From positions 1 to 55,967 of the forward strand of contig CAZHFW010000025.1 of assembly GCA_964531675.1 (NCBI GenBank): a DNA stretch of 55,967 nt. Direction: 5' to 3'. The stretch comes from CAZHFW01 sp964531675 (lineage in GTDB: Bacteria; Planctomycetota; Phycisphaerae; Phycisphaerales; UBA1924). The notes under the pieces were generated by a model. That model saw only the letters and a list, made by a program, of their open reading frames with translations, ran no database searches and was not told the DNA's origin. Made by a program: the position numbers and the translations under genes. Every line of letters begins with the position of its first letter. Positions within the stretch are counted from its first letter, which is position 1. Positions 24,363 to 33,635 of this stretch are shown here, one piece after another.

Positions 24363-25321
24363 CTTCTGGCAGATGGAGTTGGCGAGCGTCGCCCCGGTGT
24401 CGGAGAGATGCCCATCGGTGCGAAGGAGCCCACCACGCGCTCACGCACAAACGCGGCCAGAGCCTCCACATCGGCCAGCCTCGGAAACGACGCGCGGACG
24501 CAGATGCCGATGCGCCGGGATGGCGTGCGATCGTCAAACTGACGGACTTCCACGAGCTGGCCCAGTTCGGGTGTCAGCCGGCAGGACAAGGCAGGGAGCA
24601 ACGAATAGCCCTCTCCAGCGCCGACCAGATACTTGAGCGTTTCCAAGCTGGCCGCGACGACGCGCGGCCTGTCCCCACCGCGATACCCGCAGACCGCCAG
24701 GGCCTGATCGCGAAGACAGTGCCCTTCCTCAAGCAACACCATGTCCGCGGCGCTGAGGCTCGAGGGCACGAGCCTCGGGATGGACGCCAGATGGTGACCA
24801 CGGGGCACGACCAGAACAAATGGCTCGTCGAACAGCGGCAGCTCGCGGACGCCATCGGCCTGGAGCGGGATCGAGAGAAGGGCGGCGTCGATCGTGCCGT
24901 CCCGGAGCTGCTGGTTAAGGATCGCGGTCTGCTGCTCGCTGATGACCAGCGGCGGCACCGCGTGCGTTCCCGGGTTGCGGGCCAGCAGATGAGGCACTAG
25001 ATAGGGCCCGAGGGTCGGGATCACGCCGAGCTTCAGGGGAGCAGCGGAGGTTCCCGCGGCAGCTTCCGAGGCCAGGGCGCGGGCCCGCGCGATGAGGTCT
25101 CGCACGAGAGGCAGCAGACGTTCACCGGCGCTGGTGATGAGAAAACGCCGTCCGGTGCGTTCGAAGAGCTCGACGCCGAGGAGTAACTCGGCTTTGCGCA
25201 CTTGGGCCGAAAGGGTGGGCTGGGCGATGCCGAGCGAGAGCGCGGCACGCCCGAAGTGGCCCGCGTCGGCCACCGCGACGATCGCTTCCAAGTCCCGGAT
25301 GGAGAGGTCGGCCAGATTCAT
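24359..25321 (-). CDS. oxyR: OxyR, LysR-type hydrogen-peroxide regulator
   Basis: 320 residues. The N-terminal winged helix is ISIRDLEAIVAVADAGHFGRAALSL-like, with QPTLSAQVRKAELLLGVELFERTGRRF. The regulatory domain contains LLEEGHCLRDQALAVC: Cys202 and Cys211 are nine residues apart with the same HCLRDQA context as Cys199/Cys208 of E. coli OxyR, so the peroxide-sensing disulphide should form. Nearby SLETLKYLVGAGEGYSLLPALS is also OxyR-like. Catalase is encoded divergently 104 bases away and is the likely target. The tail after residue ~295 is unusual and rich in Pro/Ser/Arg. Confidence 0.96.
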   Translation of the reverse strand: MNLADLSIRDLEAIVAVADAGHFGRAALSLGIAQPTLSAQVRKAELLLGVELFERTGRRFLITSAGERLLPLVRDLIARARALASEAAAGTSAAPLKLGVIPTLGPYLVPHLLARNPGTHAVPPLVISEQQTAILNQQLRDGTIDAALLSIPLQADGVRELPLFDEPFVLVVPRGHHLASIPRLVPSSLSAADMVLLEEGHCLRDQALAVCGYRGGDRPRVVAASLETLKYLVGAGEGYSLLPALSCRLTPELGQLVEVRQFDDRTPSRRIGICVRASFPRLADVEALAAFVRERVVGSFAPMGISPTPGRRSPTPSARS

Positions 25322-25425
25322 CGGACTTCCCGATCATAGCCATTGTTCTCATCGATTGGATCGATCGGCTTCTCGGGCTTAACGTCGTGTCCAGCCGGAG
25401 GTTCCGGCCAGACCAAGGAGACCCC
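25322..25425. promoter_or_regulatory. Divergent oxyR-catalase control region
   Basis: This 104-base region must hold both promoters. It contains ATAG (25335) and repeated ATCGAT/GATCGATCG elements (around 25350-25367) that partly resemble the spaced ATAG/CTAT quarter-sites of OxyR boxes, but the match is weak. AAGGAG at 25415-25420 is the catalase ribosome site. Confidence 0.5.
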
Positions 25426-26952
25426 ATGTCCACGAACGCCATGTCCAACCAAGCCAAGGGCGATTCCGCCAAGTGTCCCGTCCTGACGACCGCCAACGGT
25501 GCGCCGATCGGCGTGCAGCAGGCCCTCACGGCTGGCCCCAGGGGCCCGCTGCTGATGCAGGACGTGGCCCTGCTCGAGCAGATGCAGCACTTCAACCGCG
25601 AGCGGATCCCGGAGCGCGTGGTGCACGCCAAAGGCAGCGGCGCGTACGGCACGTTCACGGTCACGCACGACATCACGCGGTACTCAAAGGCGGCCCTGTT
25701 CTCCAAGGTGGGCAAGAAGACCGAGTGCTTCCTGCGCTTCTCCACGGTCGCCGGCGAACGCGGCGCGGCCGATGCGGAGCGCGACGTGCGGGGCTTTGCC
25801 CTGAAGTTCTACACCGAGGAAGGCAACTGGGACCTGGTGGGGAACAACACGCCGGTGTTCTTCGTGCGCGACCCCTACAAGTTCCAGAACTTCATCCACA
25901 CGCAGAAGCGGCACCCGCAGTCCAACCTCCGCGACATGGACATGCAGTGGGACTTCTGGTCCCAGTGCCCCGAGGCCCTGCACCAGGTGACGATCCTCTT
26001 CAGCGATCGAGGCATCCCGGCGACCTACCGCCATCTGAACGGCTACGGCAGCCACACGTTCTCGCTCATCAACGCCATCGGCGAGCGTGTCTGGTGCAAG
26101 TTCCACTTCAAGACGCGTCAGGGCATCAAGAACATGACCGACGAAGAGTCGGCCGCGACCATCGCGCAGGATCGTGAGAGCCACCAGCGCGACCTGTTCC
26201 ACGCGATCGCCAAGGGAGAGTTCCCGAAGTGGCGTGTGTGCATCCAGGTGATGACCCAGAAGCAGGCCGACGAGTTCCGCTGGAACCCGTTCGATCTGAC
26301 GAAGGTCTGGCCGCACAAGGAGTTCCCGCTCATCGAGGTGGGCGAGCTCGAGCTCAACCGCAACCCGCAGAACTACCACGCGGAGGTGGAGCAGGCGGCG
26401 TTCAAGCCCAGCGCGCTGGTGCCCGGGATCGGCCCCTCGCCCGACAAGATGCTCCAGGCCCGCCTGATGAGCTATGCGGACACGCACCTGCACAGGCTGG
26501 GCGTGAATCACCACCAGATCCCGGTGAACCGTCCCCGCTGCCCGGTCATGAACTACATTCGCGACGGCGCGCTCGCGGACGGGTCCTACGGCTCGGCTCC
26601 GAACTACTGGCCCAACACGATTCCGACCGCTCCCAAGCCCGACCCGTCGTTTGCCGATCCCGCGTGGAACCTGGGAACGACGATCGTCGACCGCTTCGAC
26701 AGCACCCAGGATCACGACGACTTCACGCAGGCGGGCAATCTGTACCGCATGTTCGACGATGCGCACAAGGATCGCCTGACCAGCCGCATTGCCGGCGGGT
26801 TGGGGCAGGCGCGCCGCGACATCCAGGAGCGCATGGTGTGCCACTTCTACCGCGCTGACGCGGACTACGGCACTCGGATCGCCAACAAGCTCAAGATCGA
26901 TCTCAAGGGCTTCCTTGAGCACGCCAAGTCGGGCCGCCCGGTCCACGCCTGA
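25426..26952 (+). CDS. katA: Monofunctional haem catalase
   Basis: 508 residues from ATG 25426, which has AAGGAG five bases upstream. Converts hydrogen peroxide to water and oxygen. Key residues: distal His67 in ERVVHAKGSGAYGTF, Asn140 in DLVGNNTPVFFVRDP, and proximal haem ligand Tyr350 in RLMSYADTHLHRLG. The length fits the small-subunit clade. No signal peptide, so it is cytoplasmic. Divergent oxyR suggests peroxide induction. A clean terminator follows at 26984. Confidence 0.98.
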   Translation: MSTNAMSNQAKGDSAKCPVLTTANGAPIGVQQALTAGPRGPLLMQDVALLEQMQHFNRERIPERVVHAKGSGAYGTFTVTHDITRYSKAALFSKVGKKTECFLRFSTVAGERGAADAERDVRGFALKFYTEEGNWDLVGNNTPVFFVRDPYKFQNFIHTQKRHPQSNLRDMDMQWDFWSQCPEALHQVTILFSDRGIPATYRHLNGYGSHTFSLINAIGERVWCKFHFKTRQGIKNMTDEESAATIAQDRESHQRDLFHAIAKGEFPKWRVCIQVMTQKQADEFRWNPFDLTKVWPHKEFPLIEVGELELNRNPQNYHAEVEQAAFKPSALVPGIGPSPDKMLQARLMSYADTHLHRLGVNHHQIPVNRPRCPVMNYIRDGALADGSYGSAPNYWPNTIPTAPKPDPSFADPAWNLGTTIVDRFDSTQDHDDFTQAGNLYRMFDDAHKDRLTSRIAGGLGQARRDIQERMVCHFYRADADYGTRIANKLKIDLKGFLEHAKSGRPVHA

Positions 26953-26983
26953 CTTGATCCACAGACACGCCTGACAACGACAG

Positions 26984-27018
26984 CGCCCCGCGATCTCCCG
27001 ATCGCGGGGCGTCTTGCT
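26984..27018 (+). terminator. Rho-independent terminator after catalase
   Basis: CGCCCCGCGATC pairs with GATCGCGGGGCG over 12 bp with a four-base loop, then TCTTGCTTCT. It lies between convergent genes (katA and the gene ending at 27028) and may serve both. Confidence 0.88.
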
Positions 27019-27027
27019 TCTCCCCCA

Positions 27028-28167
27028 CTACTTCCGCGACAGGGCGTCACGAATCTGTGGCAGATACGGGCTGCGGGCGAGATTCTCTTCGATCGCCGCG
27101 CGGAATGCCGCCCTTCCGGGAACGTCATCAGGCCAGGCCGCGTTGAAGAACTCCCAGGCTTCCTGCTCGTGCCCGGAGTAGATCATCGCGATGGGCAGTC
27201 GCCAGAAGTCCGTGGCGCCGTCGATCACATCCGATGGCTCGAAGGGTGCTGGGCCCTGATGGGCACGGGCGATGGCTTGGAGTCGCTCGATGTCCGCGTC
27301 CCGCTCCGCCTTGGGAGGCAAGGGCATGCGCTGACGAGCCGCATCAATCGTTAGACGCCCATCGGCAAGACGCAGCGCGACTCCGACGTGCGCCGAGCCA
27401 ACATAGGACGCGTGCCAGTAGTCCCAGATGTCGTCGTTGACGTCGATGAGGGTGTTGGGCCGCCCATCGGGAAGCGTCACGCGTTCGAAGTGTGCGCCAT
27501 GGGCCGAGTCGATGGTTGCGATCAGTCTGGGGTGCTCGCTCAGGCTCAGGATGAAGTACGTCCAGCAGCAGTGCGCACCGCCCGAGAACGCCTCGATGAC
27601 GAGATCAGGCTGTGCATCTCCATCCAGATCCTGGCTGCCATTGAACTCGGGCGTATCTTCGGGGAAGGGGGCGATGCGGTAATCCGCTTCATCGAGAATC
27701 AGGCGACCCGCGACTTCCACGGTCACGCGCTCTTCGATCGCAACGACCGGCACACGGAAGGCGGAGAAGAAGCGTTCGACTCCAGGGGGAACATCGAAGG
27801 GCCGTGAGACCACGATTCGGGTACGGCCCTGCTGCACATCGGTCACAGACTCGCCCCGTGGAAGCAGCGCCTGAACAATCACAGCGGCTCGCATCGGAGC
27901 CAGCTTCATCCCGGCGAGCGCCAGGAGCGGGAGGAAGAGCGCAAGACTTATCGCCAGAGCGAGCGTCAGTCGCACACGGCTCCGACGTTCGACCACCAGG
28001 TCCGTGCGGCCGCACTCGGGGCAGAGACCGGGCGTGACGCCACGCAGGTCATAGCCGCAACCCGGACAGGCCCAGCTTGGACGGCGGATCCGGCGCAGGG
28101 TGCGAAGCAGAGCAATGAGCCCGGTCAGGGAGAAGAGGCCCGCGATGGTCCAGGATGCGACGAGCAC
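27028..28167 (-). CDS. Zinc-ribbon membrane protein with C-terminal soluble domain, unknown function
   Basis: 379 residues, apparent GTG start at 28167. An N-terminal membrane helix (VASWTIAGLFSLTGLIALLRTL) is followed by a rubredoxin-like ribbon CPGCGYDLRG ... CPECGRTD (four Cys), a second helix (LTLALAISLALFLPLLALAGM), then a ~300-residue extracytoplasmic part. That part has an FG-GAP-like calcium-loop phrase, NGSQDLDGDAQPDLVIEAFSGGAHCCWTYFILSL, and ends in helices (EEAWEFFNAAWPD-like). Ribbon-plus-helix proteins starting CPxCGYDLRG are common in planctomycetes; the function is unknown. Confidence 0.75.
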   Translation of the reverse strand: MLVASWTIAGLFSLTGLIALLRTLRRIRRPSWACPGCGYDLRGVTPGLCPECGRTDLVVERRSRVRLTLALAISLALFLPLLALAGMKLAPMRAAVIVQALLPRGESVTDVQQGRTRIVVSRPFDVPPGVERFFSAFRVPVVAIEERVTVEVAGRLILDEADYRIAPFPEDTPEFNGSQDLDGDAQPDLVIEAFSGGAHCCWTYFILSLSEHPRLIATIDSAHGAHFERVTLPDGRPNTLIDVNDDIWDYWHASYVGSAHVGVALRLADGRLTIDAARQRMPLPPKAERDADIERLQAIARAHQGPAPFEPSDVIDGATDFWRLPIAMIYSGHEQEAWEFFNAAWPDDVPGRAAFRAAIEENLARSPYLPQIRDALSRK

Positions 28168-28260
28168 GCGCGGAGTATCGGCCCCAGCGGGCGATCCGCG
28201 TGAATCGGCACATCCACTTGGGCCGCGCGAGGCGAGGTGAAGGCGCGACGAGGAATGGCC

Positions 28261-29442
28261 TCATCGACGCCCGGCGGTCAACTCCGTGAGGATGGCGTGC
28301 GCGACACGCACTCTGGGCTCGCTCGGGAAGGCCCGGTTGGCGAGCACGACGACGCCCACTTGAAGATCGGGCACGTACGCAACATACGCGCAGAACCCGT
28401 TGGTCGAGCCGGTCTTGTTGTAGAGGATCGCTCCGTGCAGCTGGCGCGGCGGCTCCACATCATTCGGCTTGAGTGCGATCTCCCGCGAGTTCCCACCCAC
28501 AAGATCATCAACGGGGACGGGAAATGCGTACATCTCCCAGCCGAGCCCCTGGGTCATCGGACCGACGGAGTAGCGAGGGACCCGGGTCTGGGCGATCGCA
28601 CGCGTCCATGTGGGGTCACGCTGCGGCTGCATGAGCGCCTGAACGTACTTGGCCAGGTCCGACGCGGATGCGCGGATGCCGTAGGCCTCGGAGCCGAGCG
28701 CCCCGGGCCTCACTCGGGCCGGCTGATTCTCATCCGAGACGCCCCACGCGTATCGAGGCAGCATGGAGTCGGGCACCCGCAGAAATGTCTGGCGCAGATC
28801 AAAGGCGGGAAAGAACTGGTCGGACATCATCGCGTCGAAGTCGGATCCGAAGCTTCGAGCGACCAGATACCCAAAGAGGGCGATGCTCGGGTTGGAGTAG
28901 ACGCGTTGCGAGCCCGGCTCGGCCGAGGGTGACCACGACTGAAAGTACTTCAGTGCGTCCTGCTCGCTGGCCACCCCGTCGGGGAACTGCAAAGGCAGAC
29001 CGCCCGGGGTGTACGTGGCCAGCTGCAGCATCGTGATGTGATCGAACGCGCTTCCCGCAAGCTCCGGGGCCAGGCTCGATGCGGGAGACTCAAGCGTGAA
29101 TGCGCCCCGTTCCACCTGATACGCGCCCATCAAGGCGGTGAACGTCTTGGTCACCGACCCGATCTCAAAGAGGGTCTCTGGCGTGACCGGCTCCTCATCT
29201 CCTTGCGATGCGACACCCGCGCAGATGAACTCGATCCTGCCTTGATCGATCACGGCGACCGCCATGCCCGGCACCTCGTGCTCCAGCATGACAGGCTTGA
29301 TCTGATGCTCGACAGAGCGATGGAGGTCATGCCCGCCGGAGGATCGACAACCCCCGAGGCACATGATCGCCAAGGCGACCAACAGACCATGTCCCGGGAT
29401 CCGGGCGAGCGTTGAGTATGCGTTGAGTCCGCGGCGGCGCAT
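28261..29442 (-). CDS. Class C (AmpC-type) beta-lactamase, predicted lipoprotein
   Basis: 393 residues from ATG 29442; the frame is open to 29553 but the signal begins here. A lipobox (LGGC, Cys32) follows a hydrophobic stretch (LLVALAIMCLGGC). Serine beta-lactamase motifs: SVTK with Ser96/Lys99, Tyr182 in YSN exactly 86 residues later (the class C spacing), and KTG at 343-345. The contexts YSNPSIALFGYLVARS and YNKTGSTNGFCAYVAYVPD are those of true AmpC enzymes rather than generic esterases of the family. Expected to hydrolyse cephalosporins and penicillins in the periplasm; some relatives are D-Ala-D-Ala peptidases. No ampR-type regulator is adjacent. Confidence 0.9.
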   Translation of the reverse strand: MRRRGLNAYSTLARIPGHGLLVALAIMCLGGCRSSGGHDLHRSVEHQIKPVMLEHEVPGMAVAVIDQGRIEFICAGVASQGDEEPVTPETLFEIGSVTKTFTALMGAYQVERGAFTLESPASSLAPELAGSAFDHITMLQLATYTPGGLPLQFPDGVASEQDALKYFQSWSPSAEPGSQRVYSNPSIALFGYLVARSFGSDFDAMMSDQFFPAFDLRQTFLRVPDSMLPRYAWGVSDENQPARVRPGALGSEAYGIRASASDLAKYVQALMQPQRDPTWTRAIAQTRVPRYSVGPMTQGLGWEMYAFPVPVDDLVGGNSREIALKPNDVEPPRQLHGAILYNKTGSTNGFCAYVAYVPDLQVGVVVLANRAFPSEPRVRVAHAILTELTAGRR

Positions 29443-29626
29443 CGTGCCTGTAGCATCGGACGATCGCCTCGCGGCGGACGGAACTTTCGCTCCCGCCCAT
29501 GAACGCCGAGCATCGTGCAGCGCCTGCCGCCGATCGGATCGCCCTCTGCTCACATCTCAGAGTGCGAGCGTGTGGATTCGAGGTGCACAACCAGGCCAGA
29601 CGCGGATGTCATCGATCCGCCGAGGA

Positions 29627-31027
29627 TCACTCGGGCATCGCGATATCGACCGAGTCGAACAGGCCGCCCTTGATGCGGATGACCATCATCTGGGCGGGTC
29701 TGGGGGCTTCGGGATAACGCATCTCGCCGAGTTCGTCCGTGAAGGCGCCAGCGGGGAGAAGGGCGGAGTCCGGGCAGCCGAGCTTCTGCATGATCTGTCC
29801 GGGGGTCAGGCCCTGAAGCTTGTCGGTCAGAGCGGACAAAGGCTCGGAACCGATGAGCCCGCTCAGCGCGCCGCGCACCTTGAGCGATGAGTAGTCCTCT
29901 TGGCAGAGATTCCGGTAGAGCACGTGCGCCAGATCGACTTTCCCGTCCTTGAACCGCACCACGAGGGCGTCTTGTTCGCTTGGCTTGCCTTCGAGGACGC
30001 CAAGACCCACACCCTGATCGGTCAGCGTCGGAGCCTGCGTCCACACGCCCCCGATGGCCTTGGTGACTTCATCGAGCGTCATGCCGCGCTGCACTTGGAA
30101 GAACGCGAAGTCCGCCAGAAGCAGGCTCGTCCGCGCCGGCGAGGGCGGCGTCTTGGCGTAGGTCTCTGGCCCGAACGTGAGTTGATCGTGCAGCGTGCAC
30201 TGCGCGAAGACCGGGGTGACGATCTTGGGGTCCACGACAGTCCTCGTCGGATTCTGAGGCTTCCCGGGAGAGACCTTCGCGGACCTGATGGGGACTTCGC
30301 GTTCCAGGAAGTACATCAGTTCGTCGAGCTCGATCTTGCCATCCTTCACGCGATCGGCCCGGCACTCGACCAGCGCATCGACCATCGCCTCGGTGAACAC
30401 GCTCATGCCGCTCTGCCCGACCTGGGAGACCTGATCGGGACGGCAGGCGAGGATGCAATGCACGTCGCGCACCTCGGTGGCGGTGCGCTCAAACCCTTTG
30501 TTGTTCCGGCAACAGTCGAGCATCAGGATCTTGACGCCGGCGCGGGACGCGGCCAGATGACGCTTGATCCAGTCGATGTCGACCGAGTCGTCCTGCGCGA
30601 TCACGACAGACTTCCCATCGATCACGTCGCCGTGGGTCGAGATGTAGATCAGGAGCTGATCCTGCTCGGTCGCGGCACCTGCTGCAGCGGCGATCTCATC
30701 GCGGATCGTCGCGGCCTTGGGCTCGATCTTGCCTCCGTCGCAGATGACATCGCACGAGTAGCCGCGCGGGCCGAGCGTCGCGGCCAGCGTCTTGGCGTCG
30801 ATCACGCACTGCGGCAGCGGGACCTGCGCGATGCCTCGGAAGTTCGCCTGGCCCACCCCGATGAGGAGTGCATGGCGGTTCGTCGGCGCAGCCTCCGCGG
30901 GCGCCGCGTCCGGGGCGGCCGGCGGCTCGGAACCGCCGCTCGCGCCGAGCGGACCGGCGCCTTGGGCGAATGACGCCGCCGACACAAGCGTGCCCACAAT
31001 GACGGCCCGAAGCGTGAAACTCAGCAT
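29627..31027 (-). CDS. Secreted caspase-like (peptidase C14) protein
   Basis: 466 residues. Signal peptide at 1-22 (MLSFTLRAVIVGTLVSAASFAQG), then a Pro/Ala-rich linker to ~49. The caspase-fold domain (~50-265) starts RHALLIGVGQANFRG; the catalytic dyad is His132 in LLIYISTHGD and Cys173 in ILMLDCCRNN. The region from ~300 to the end is not recognised but holds two similar-looking segments (DFAFFQVQRGMTLDEVTKAIGG and QGLTPGQIMQKLGCPDS), like small regulatory beta-domains. The -10-like TAGACT lies seven bases before the ATG. Export makes a role outside the cytoplasm likely; its substrate is unknown. Confidence 0.88.
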   Translation of the reverse strand: MLSFTLRAVIVGTLVSAASFAQGAGPLGASGGSEPPAAPDAAPAEAAPTNRHALLIGVGQANFRGIAQVPLPQCVIDAKTLAATLGPRGYSCDVICDGGKIEPKAATIRDEIAAAAGAATEQDQLLIYISTHGDVIDGKSVVIAQDDSVDIDWIKRHLAASRAGVKILMLDCCRNNKGFERTATEVRDVHCILACRPDQVSQVGQSGMSVFTEAMVDALVECRADRVKDGKIELDELMYFLEREVPIRSAKVSPGKPQNPTRTVVDPKIVTPVFAQCTLHDQLTFGPETYAKTPPSPARTSLLLADFAFFQVQRGMTLDEVTKAIGGVWTQAPTLTDQGVGLGVLEGKPSEQDALVVRFKDGKVDLAHVLYRNLCQEDYSSLKVRGALSGLIGSEPLSALTDKLQGLTPGQIMQKLGCPDSALLPAGAFTDELGEMRYPEAPRPAQMMVIRIKGGLFDSVDIAMPE

Positions 31028-31078
31028 GAGGCAAGTCTAGCGGCGCGCCGGCATCGCCGGTCGGCGTCTGCCCAGCGT

Positions 31079-31582
31079 TCACTTGGGGGGATCGCTCTTG
31101 AAGAAGTACGCGAGCACCTGATCCGGCGGACGCTTGTTGCGGTCGGCCAGCGCTCGGATCGACTCGCTTCCGGAGGTGGTGGTCAGCCCGTCCTTCTGCA
31201 TGCTGGCCATGGTCTCGTTGAGATCCGCACCCATCAACTTGGCGACGTCCTGCACCGGGGCTTCCACGAGCTTTCCAACGATCTGCCGGACGTTGATCCC
31301 GCGCTGCGCGGGCTTGGGGGCATTGGCCATGAAGAAGCCGATGATGCCCAGCACCGGGATGAGCAGCAGGAACACCCGCGGCTGGCGCAGGTGTTTGAAC
31401 AGTGATTTACGGTTCTGAAAGATGTGCCCGATTGCCAGCGCACAGAGTCCGACGCCGAGCCAGCCGTGAATGTTCTCCAGAGGCTTGGTCTTGAAGAAGA
31501 ACTGGAACACGATGCCGGTCGCGCCGACGACCAGAAACGAGAATCCCACGCCGGTGGTCACATACTGACGAAGATTGCCCAC
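31079..31582 (-). CDS. DUF4405-like membrane protein
   Basis: 167 residues from GTG 31582, with GGGAGAG upstream. Three hydrophobic segments: YVTTGVGFSFLVVGATGIVFQFFF, NIHGWLGVGLCALAIGHIF and VFLLLIPVLGIIGFFMA, with His in the HGWLG and GHIFQN positions that resemble the DUF4405/cytochrome b561-like two-His helix pattern. A soluble C-terminal part (GINVRQIVGKLVEAPVQDVAKLMG) has internal weak symmetry with a later segment. It could bind haem, but this is inference. It lies 51 bases upstream of the caspase-like gene on the same strand and may be co-transcribed with it. Confidence 0.75.
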   Translation of the reverse strand: MGNLRQYVTTGVGFSFLVVGATGIVFQFFFKTKPLENIHGWLGVGLCALAIGHIFQNRKSLFKHLRQPRVFLLLIPVLGIIGFFMANAPKPAQRGINVRQIVGKLVEAPVQDVAKLMGADLNETMASMQKDGLTTTSGSESIRALADRNKRPPDQVLAYFFKSDPPK

Positions 31583-31815
31583 AACTCTCCCTTCCGCTGT
31601 GATTCCCGCCCGAACTGGCCGGGAAGGACGGCGGAGAGTCTAAGCGAATCGATTCCAGCGCGCACAGCACGCGGCGTCTTGACCCGACCCGGCTTCCTCC
31701 GAAGCGAGCGACTTCCGACTCAGCGGGGCCTCGTGGACCACCTGTCCAATCCACGGATGCCCCCAAAGCGGCACTGTGCAGGGCCCGCGCGGATCGAACG
31801 CGCATAATCTCACCC
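31583..31815. other. Divergent intergenic region
   Basis: A 233-base region between the DUF4405-like gene (minus) and the double-GNAT gene (plus). The only supported element is TAATCT (31805-31810), a -10-like box five bases before ATG 31816. Confidence 0.45.
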
Positions 31816-33015
31816 ATGCAGCAGAGCGATCAGTCGTGGGTCCAGCCCACCACACTTGAAGGCGGCACGTTCATCCGGACAGTTCGACTCGAGCCCCTTG
31901 AGCTGCGTCACGCTGCGGGCCTTCTGGCCGCTGCCGATCCGGAGCTCTTCCGCCATTCCATGCAAGCACCGGACGAGTGGTCGCTGACGGGGTTCGAGCG
32001 CGACATCCAGAAGATGAACACGCTGCCCGGCGTGGTTCCCTTTGCGATCGTGCTCGCCTCTGGTCCCGACGAGGGCCGCGTGGTCGGCCGGACCACGTTC
32101 ATGGATATCCGCCCGGAGCATCGCGGCCTCGAGATCGGGCGCACATGGATCTCACGCGCGTGCCACGGCACGCGGGTGAATCCTGAGGCCAAGTACCTGA
32201 TGCTCCGCCACGCGTTCGAAGCGCTGACCCCAACCGCCATCCGCGTGCAGATCACGACGAGCTCGACCAATCGGCACAGCCAGACCGCGATCGCAAAGCT
32301 CGGCGCGGTCTACGAAGGCTCGCTCCGCAAAGCTCGGATCATGCCCCCGGCGCTCGACCGCGCGGATCCCGCGGTTCGAGACTGGGTCTTCTTCAGCATC
32401 GTCGACGACGAGTGGCCCGCGGTGCGGGCCACGCTTGAGGCGAGACTCTCCACCACGTCCTCCGGCATCCGAGTCACTCCCTGCCGGGAACACCAGTGGA
32501 ACGTCGTGCTCGACCTGCTGGCCCGGGTGTACGTGGGTGATGGCTATGTCACGCCCGAGCGAGCGTCGAGCATGTACCGGCGCGAGGTGCTTGAGCGAGC
32601 GGGCACCGTACTGGTCGCCTCCGAAGACGGACGCGTCGTCGGAGCAACCATCCTGTTGCATCGCGGAAGCCCGTTGTCCGATCTGGCGGGTCCCGACGAG
32701 GCGGAGTTCAGGCTTCTTGCGGTCGATCCGCAATCGCGGGGTCGCGGGATCGGAAACGCCCTTGTTCAGGCATGCATCGAACGCGCCGCCCAGGCTCCGC
32801 TGGAGGCACGGAGGCTGGTGCTGTGGACGCAGCCCAGGATGAAGGCCGCCCAGCGACTCTACGAGAAGCTCGGCTTTGTGCGTGACCATGCCCGTGACGC
32901 GGGCTTTCGGACGCCGGCGCCGATCGGCCCGAGCGGGACGGCTGTGGAGCGTTGGGTGTACACGCGCCCGCTCGTCACCGGGGGTGCATCCCTGGCCGCG
33001 ACGCCGCAAGCGTGA
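31816..33015 (+). CDS. Double GNAT acetyltransferase (RimJ/RimL-like plus GNAT)
   Basis: 399 residues with two acetyltransferase domains. The first (~18-200) is RimJ/RimL-like: VRLEPLELRHAAGLLAAADPELF, LEIGRTWISRACHGTRVNPEAKYLMLRHAFE, SSTNRHSQTAIAKLGAVYEGSLR. The second (~215-385) is a standard GNAT with the acetyl-CoA loop in LLAVDPQSRGRGIGNALVQACIERA and the C-terminal AAQRLYEKLGFVRD. Substrates are not predictable. TAATCT stands five bases upstream of the ATG with no Shine-Dalgarno, suggesting a leaderless mRNA. Confidence 0.93.
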   Translation: MQQSDQSWVQPTTLEGGTFIRTVRLEPLELRHAAGLLAAADPELFRHSMQAPDEWSLTGFERDIQKMNTLPGVVPFAIVLASGPDEGRVVGRTTFMDIRPEHRGLEIGRTWISRACHGTRVNPEAKYLMLRHAFEALTPTAIRVQITTSSTNRHSQTAIAKLGAVYEGSLRKARIMPPALDRADPAVRDWVFFSIVDDEWPAVRATLEARLSTTSSGIRVTPCREHQWNVVLDLLARVYVGDGYVTPERASSMYRREVLERAGTVLVASEDGRVVGATILLHRGSPLSDLAGPDEAEFRLLAVDPQSRGRGIGNALVQACIERAAQAPLEARRLVLWTQPRMKAAQRLYEKLGFVRDHARDAGFRTPAPIGPSGTAVERWVYTRPLVTGGASLAATPQA

Positions 33016-33549
33016 TCAGTCCGCCTTCACTTCTGGATTGGCGTCTCGGAAGAACAGGCGACCGAGGAAACCTTCCCCGAGCACGCGGTTCAACTCGCGG
33101 ATCGCGACAAGCGGGAAGAGCGCCACGAGCTTGACCAGCACGCGGGCCAGCAGGGCGTGCCAATCCTCGCCGGTCAGCTCCTGCACGCCGTAGAACAGGC
33201 CGTGATGATGCACCAGCCCGCGCACCGTCTGCTCGAGCAGTCCGAACGCCGCGATGCCGACGCCGAAGAACAGGGTCTTGTAGAAGACCGGAACGATGAG
33301 CGGGCGGCCGTCAAACCTGGTGCCGAACTTGATCAGGCCGAGGATGAGCACGACCTTGGCGAGCACCGCGGCCTCGACGACGGGGACCCAGTAGTCATCG
33401 ATCGCGTGGTGTTCCTGCTCAAGAATGAGACGACGGTGCCATGCGAACACGCTGAAGAACACCGCGAGATACGCGAAGATCCGCCAGTAGTCCATGAGCT
33501 CGTGGATGAGCTTCTTCTTCCAGCGCGGGCTTGAGTCCTGCTTCGTCAT
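33016..33549 (-). CDS. Four-helix membrane protein, unknown function
   Basis: 177 residues from ATG 33549 (GGGGG six bases upstream); an upstream ATG is less likely. Hydrophobic helices: WRIFAYLAVFFSVFAWHRRL, VVEAAVLAKVVLILGLIKFG, LIVPVFYKTLFFGVGIAAFGLLE and VLVKLVALFPLVAIREL. Conserved-looking polar residues lie in LEQEHHAIDDY between helices 1 and 2. I do not recognise a named family. Its stop abuts that of the double GNAT gene (convergent, no gap). Confidence 0.75.
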   Translation of the reverse strand: MTKQDSSPRWKKKLIHELMDYWRIFAYLAVFFSVFAWHRRLILEQEHHAIDDYWVPVVEAAVLAKVVLILGLIKFGTRFDGRPLIVPVFYKTLFFGVGIAAFGLLEQTVRGLVHHHGLFYGVQELTGEDWHALLARVLVKLVALFPLVAIRELNRVLGEGFLGRLFFRDANPEVKAD

Positions 33550-33635
33550 GCAACCCCCTGACAACAGACAGCGCCGAGCGCCATGAGAGACGCCGCGAGT
33601 CGATCACGCGTGCCCGCGGGCGCCCACCCGGTCAA

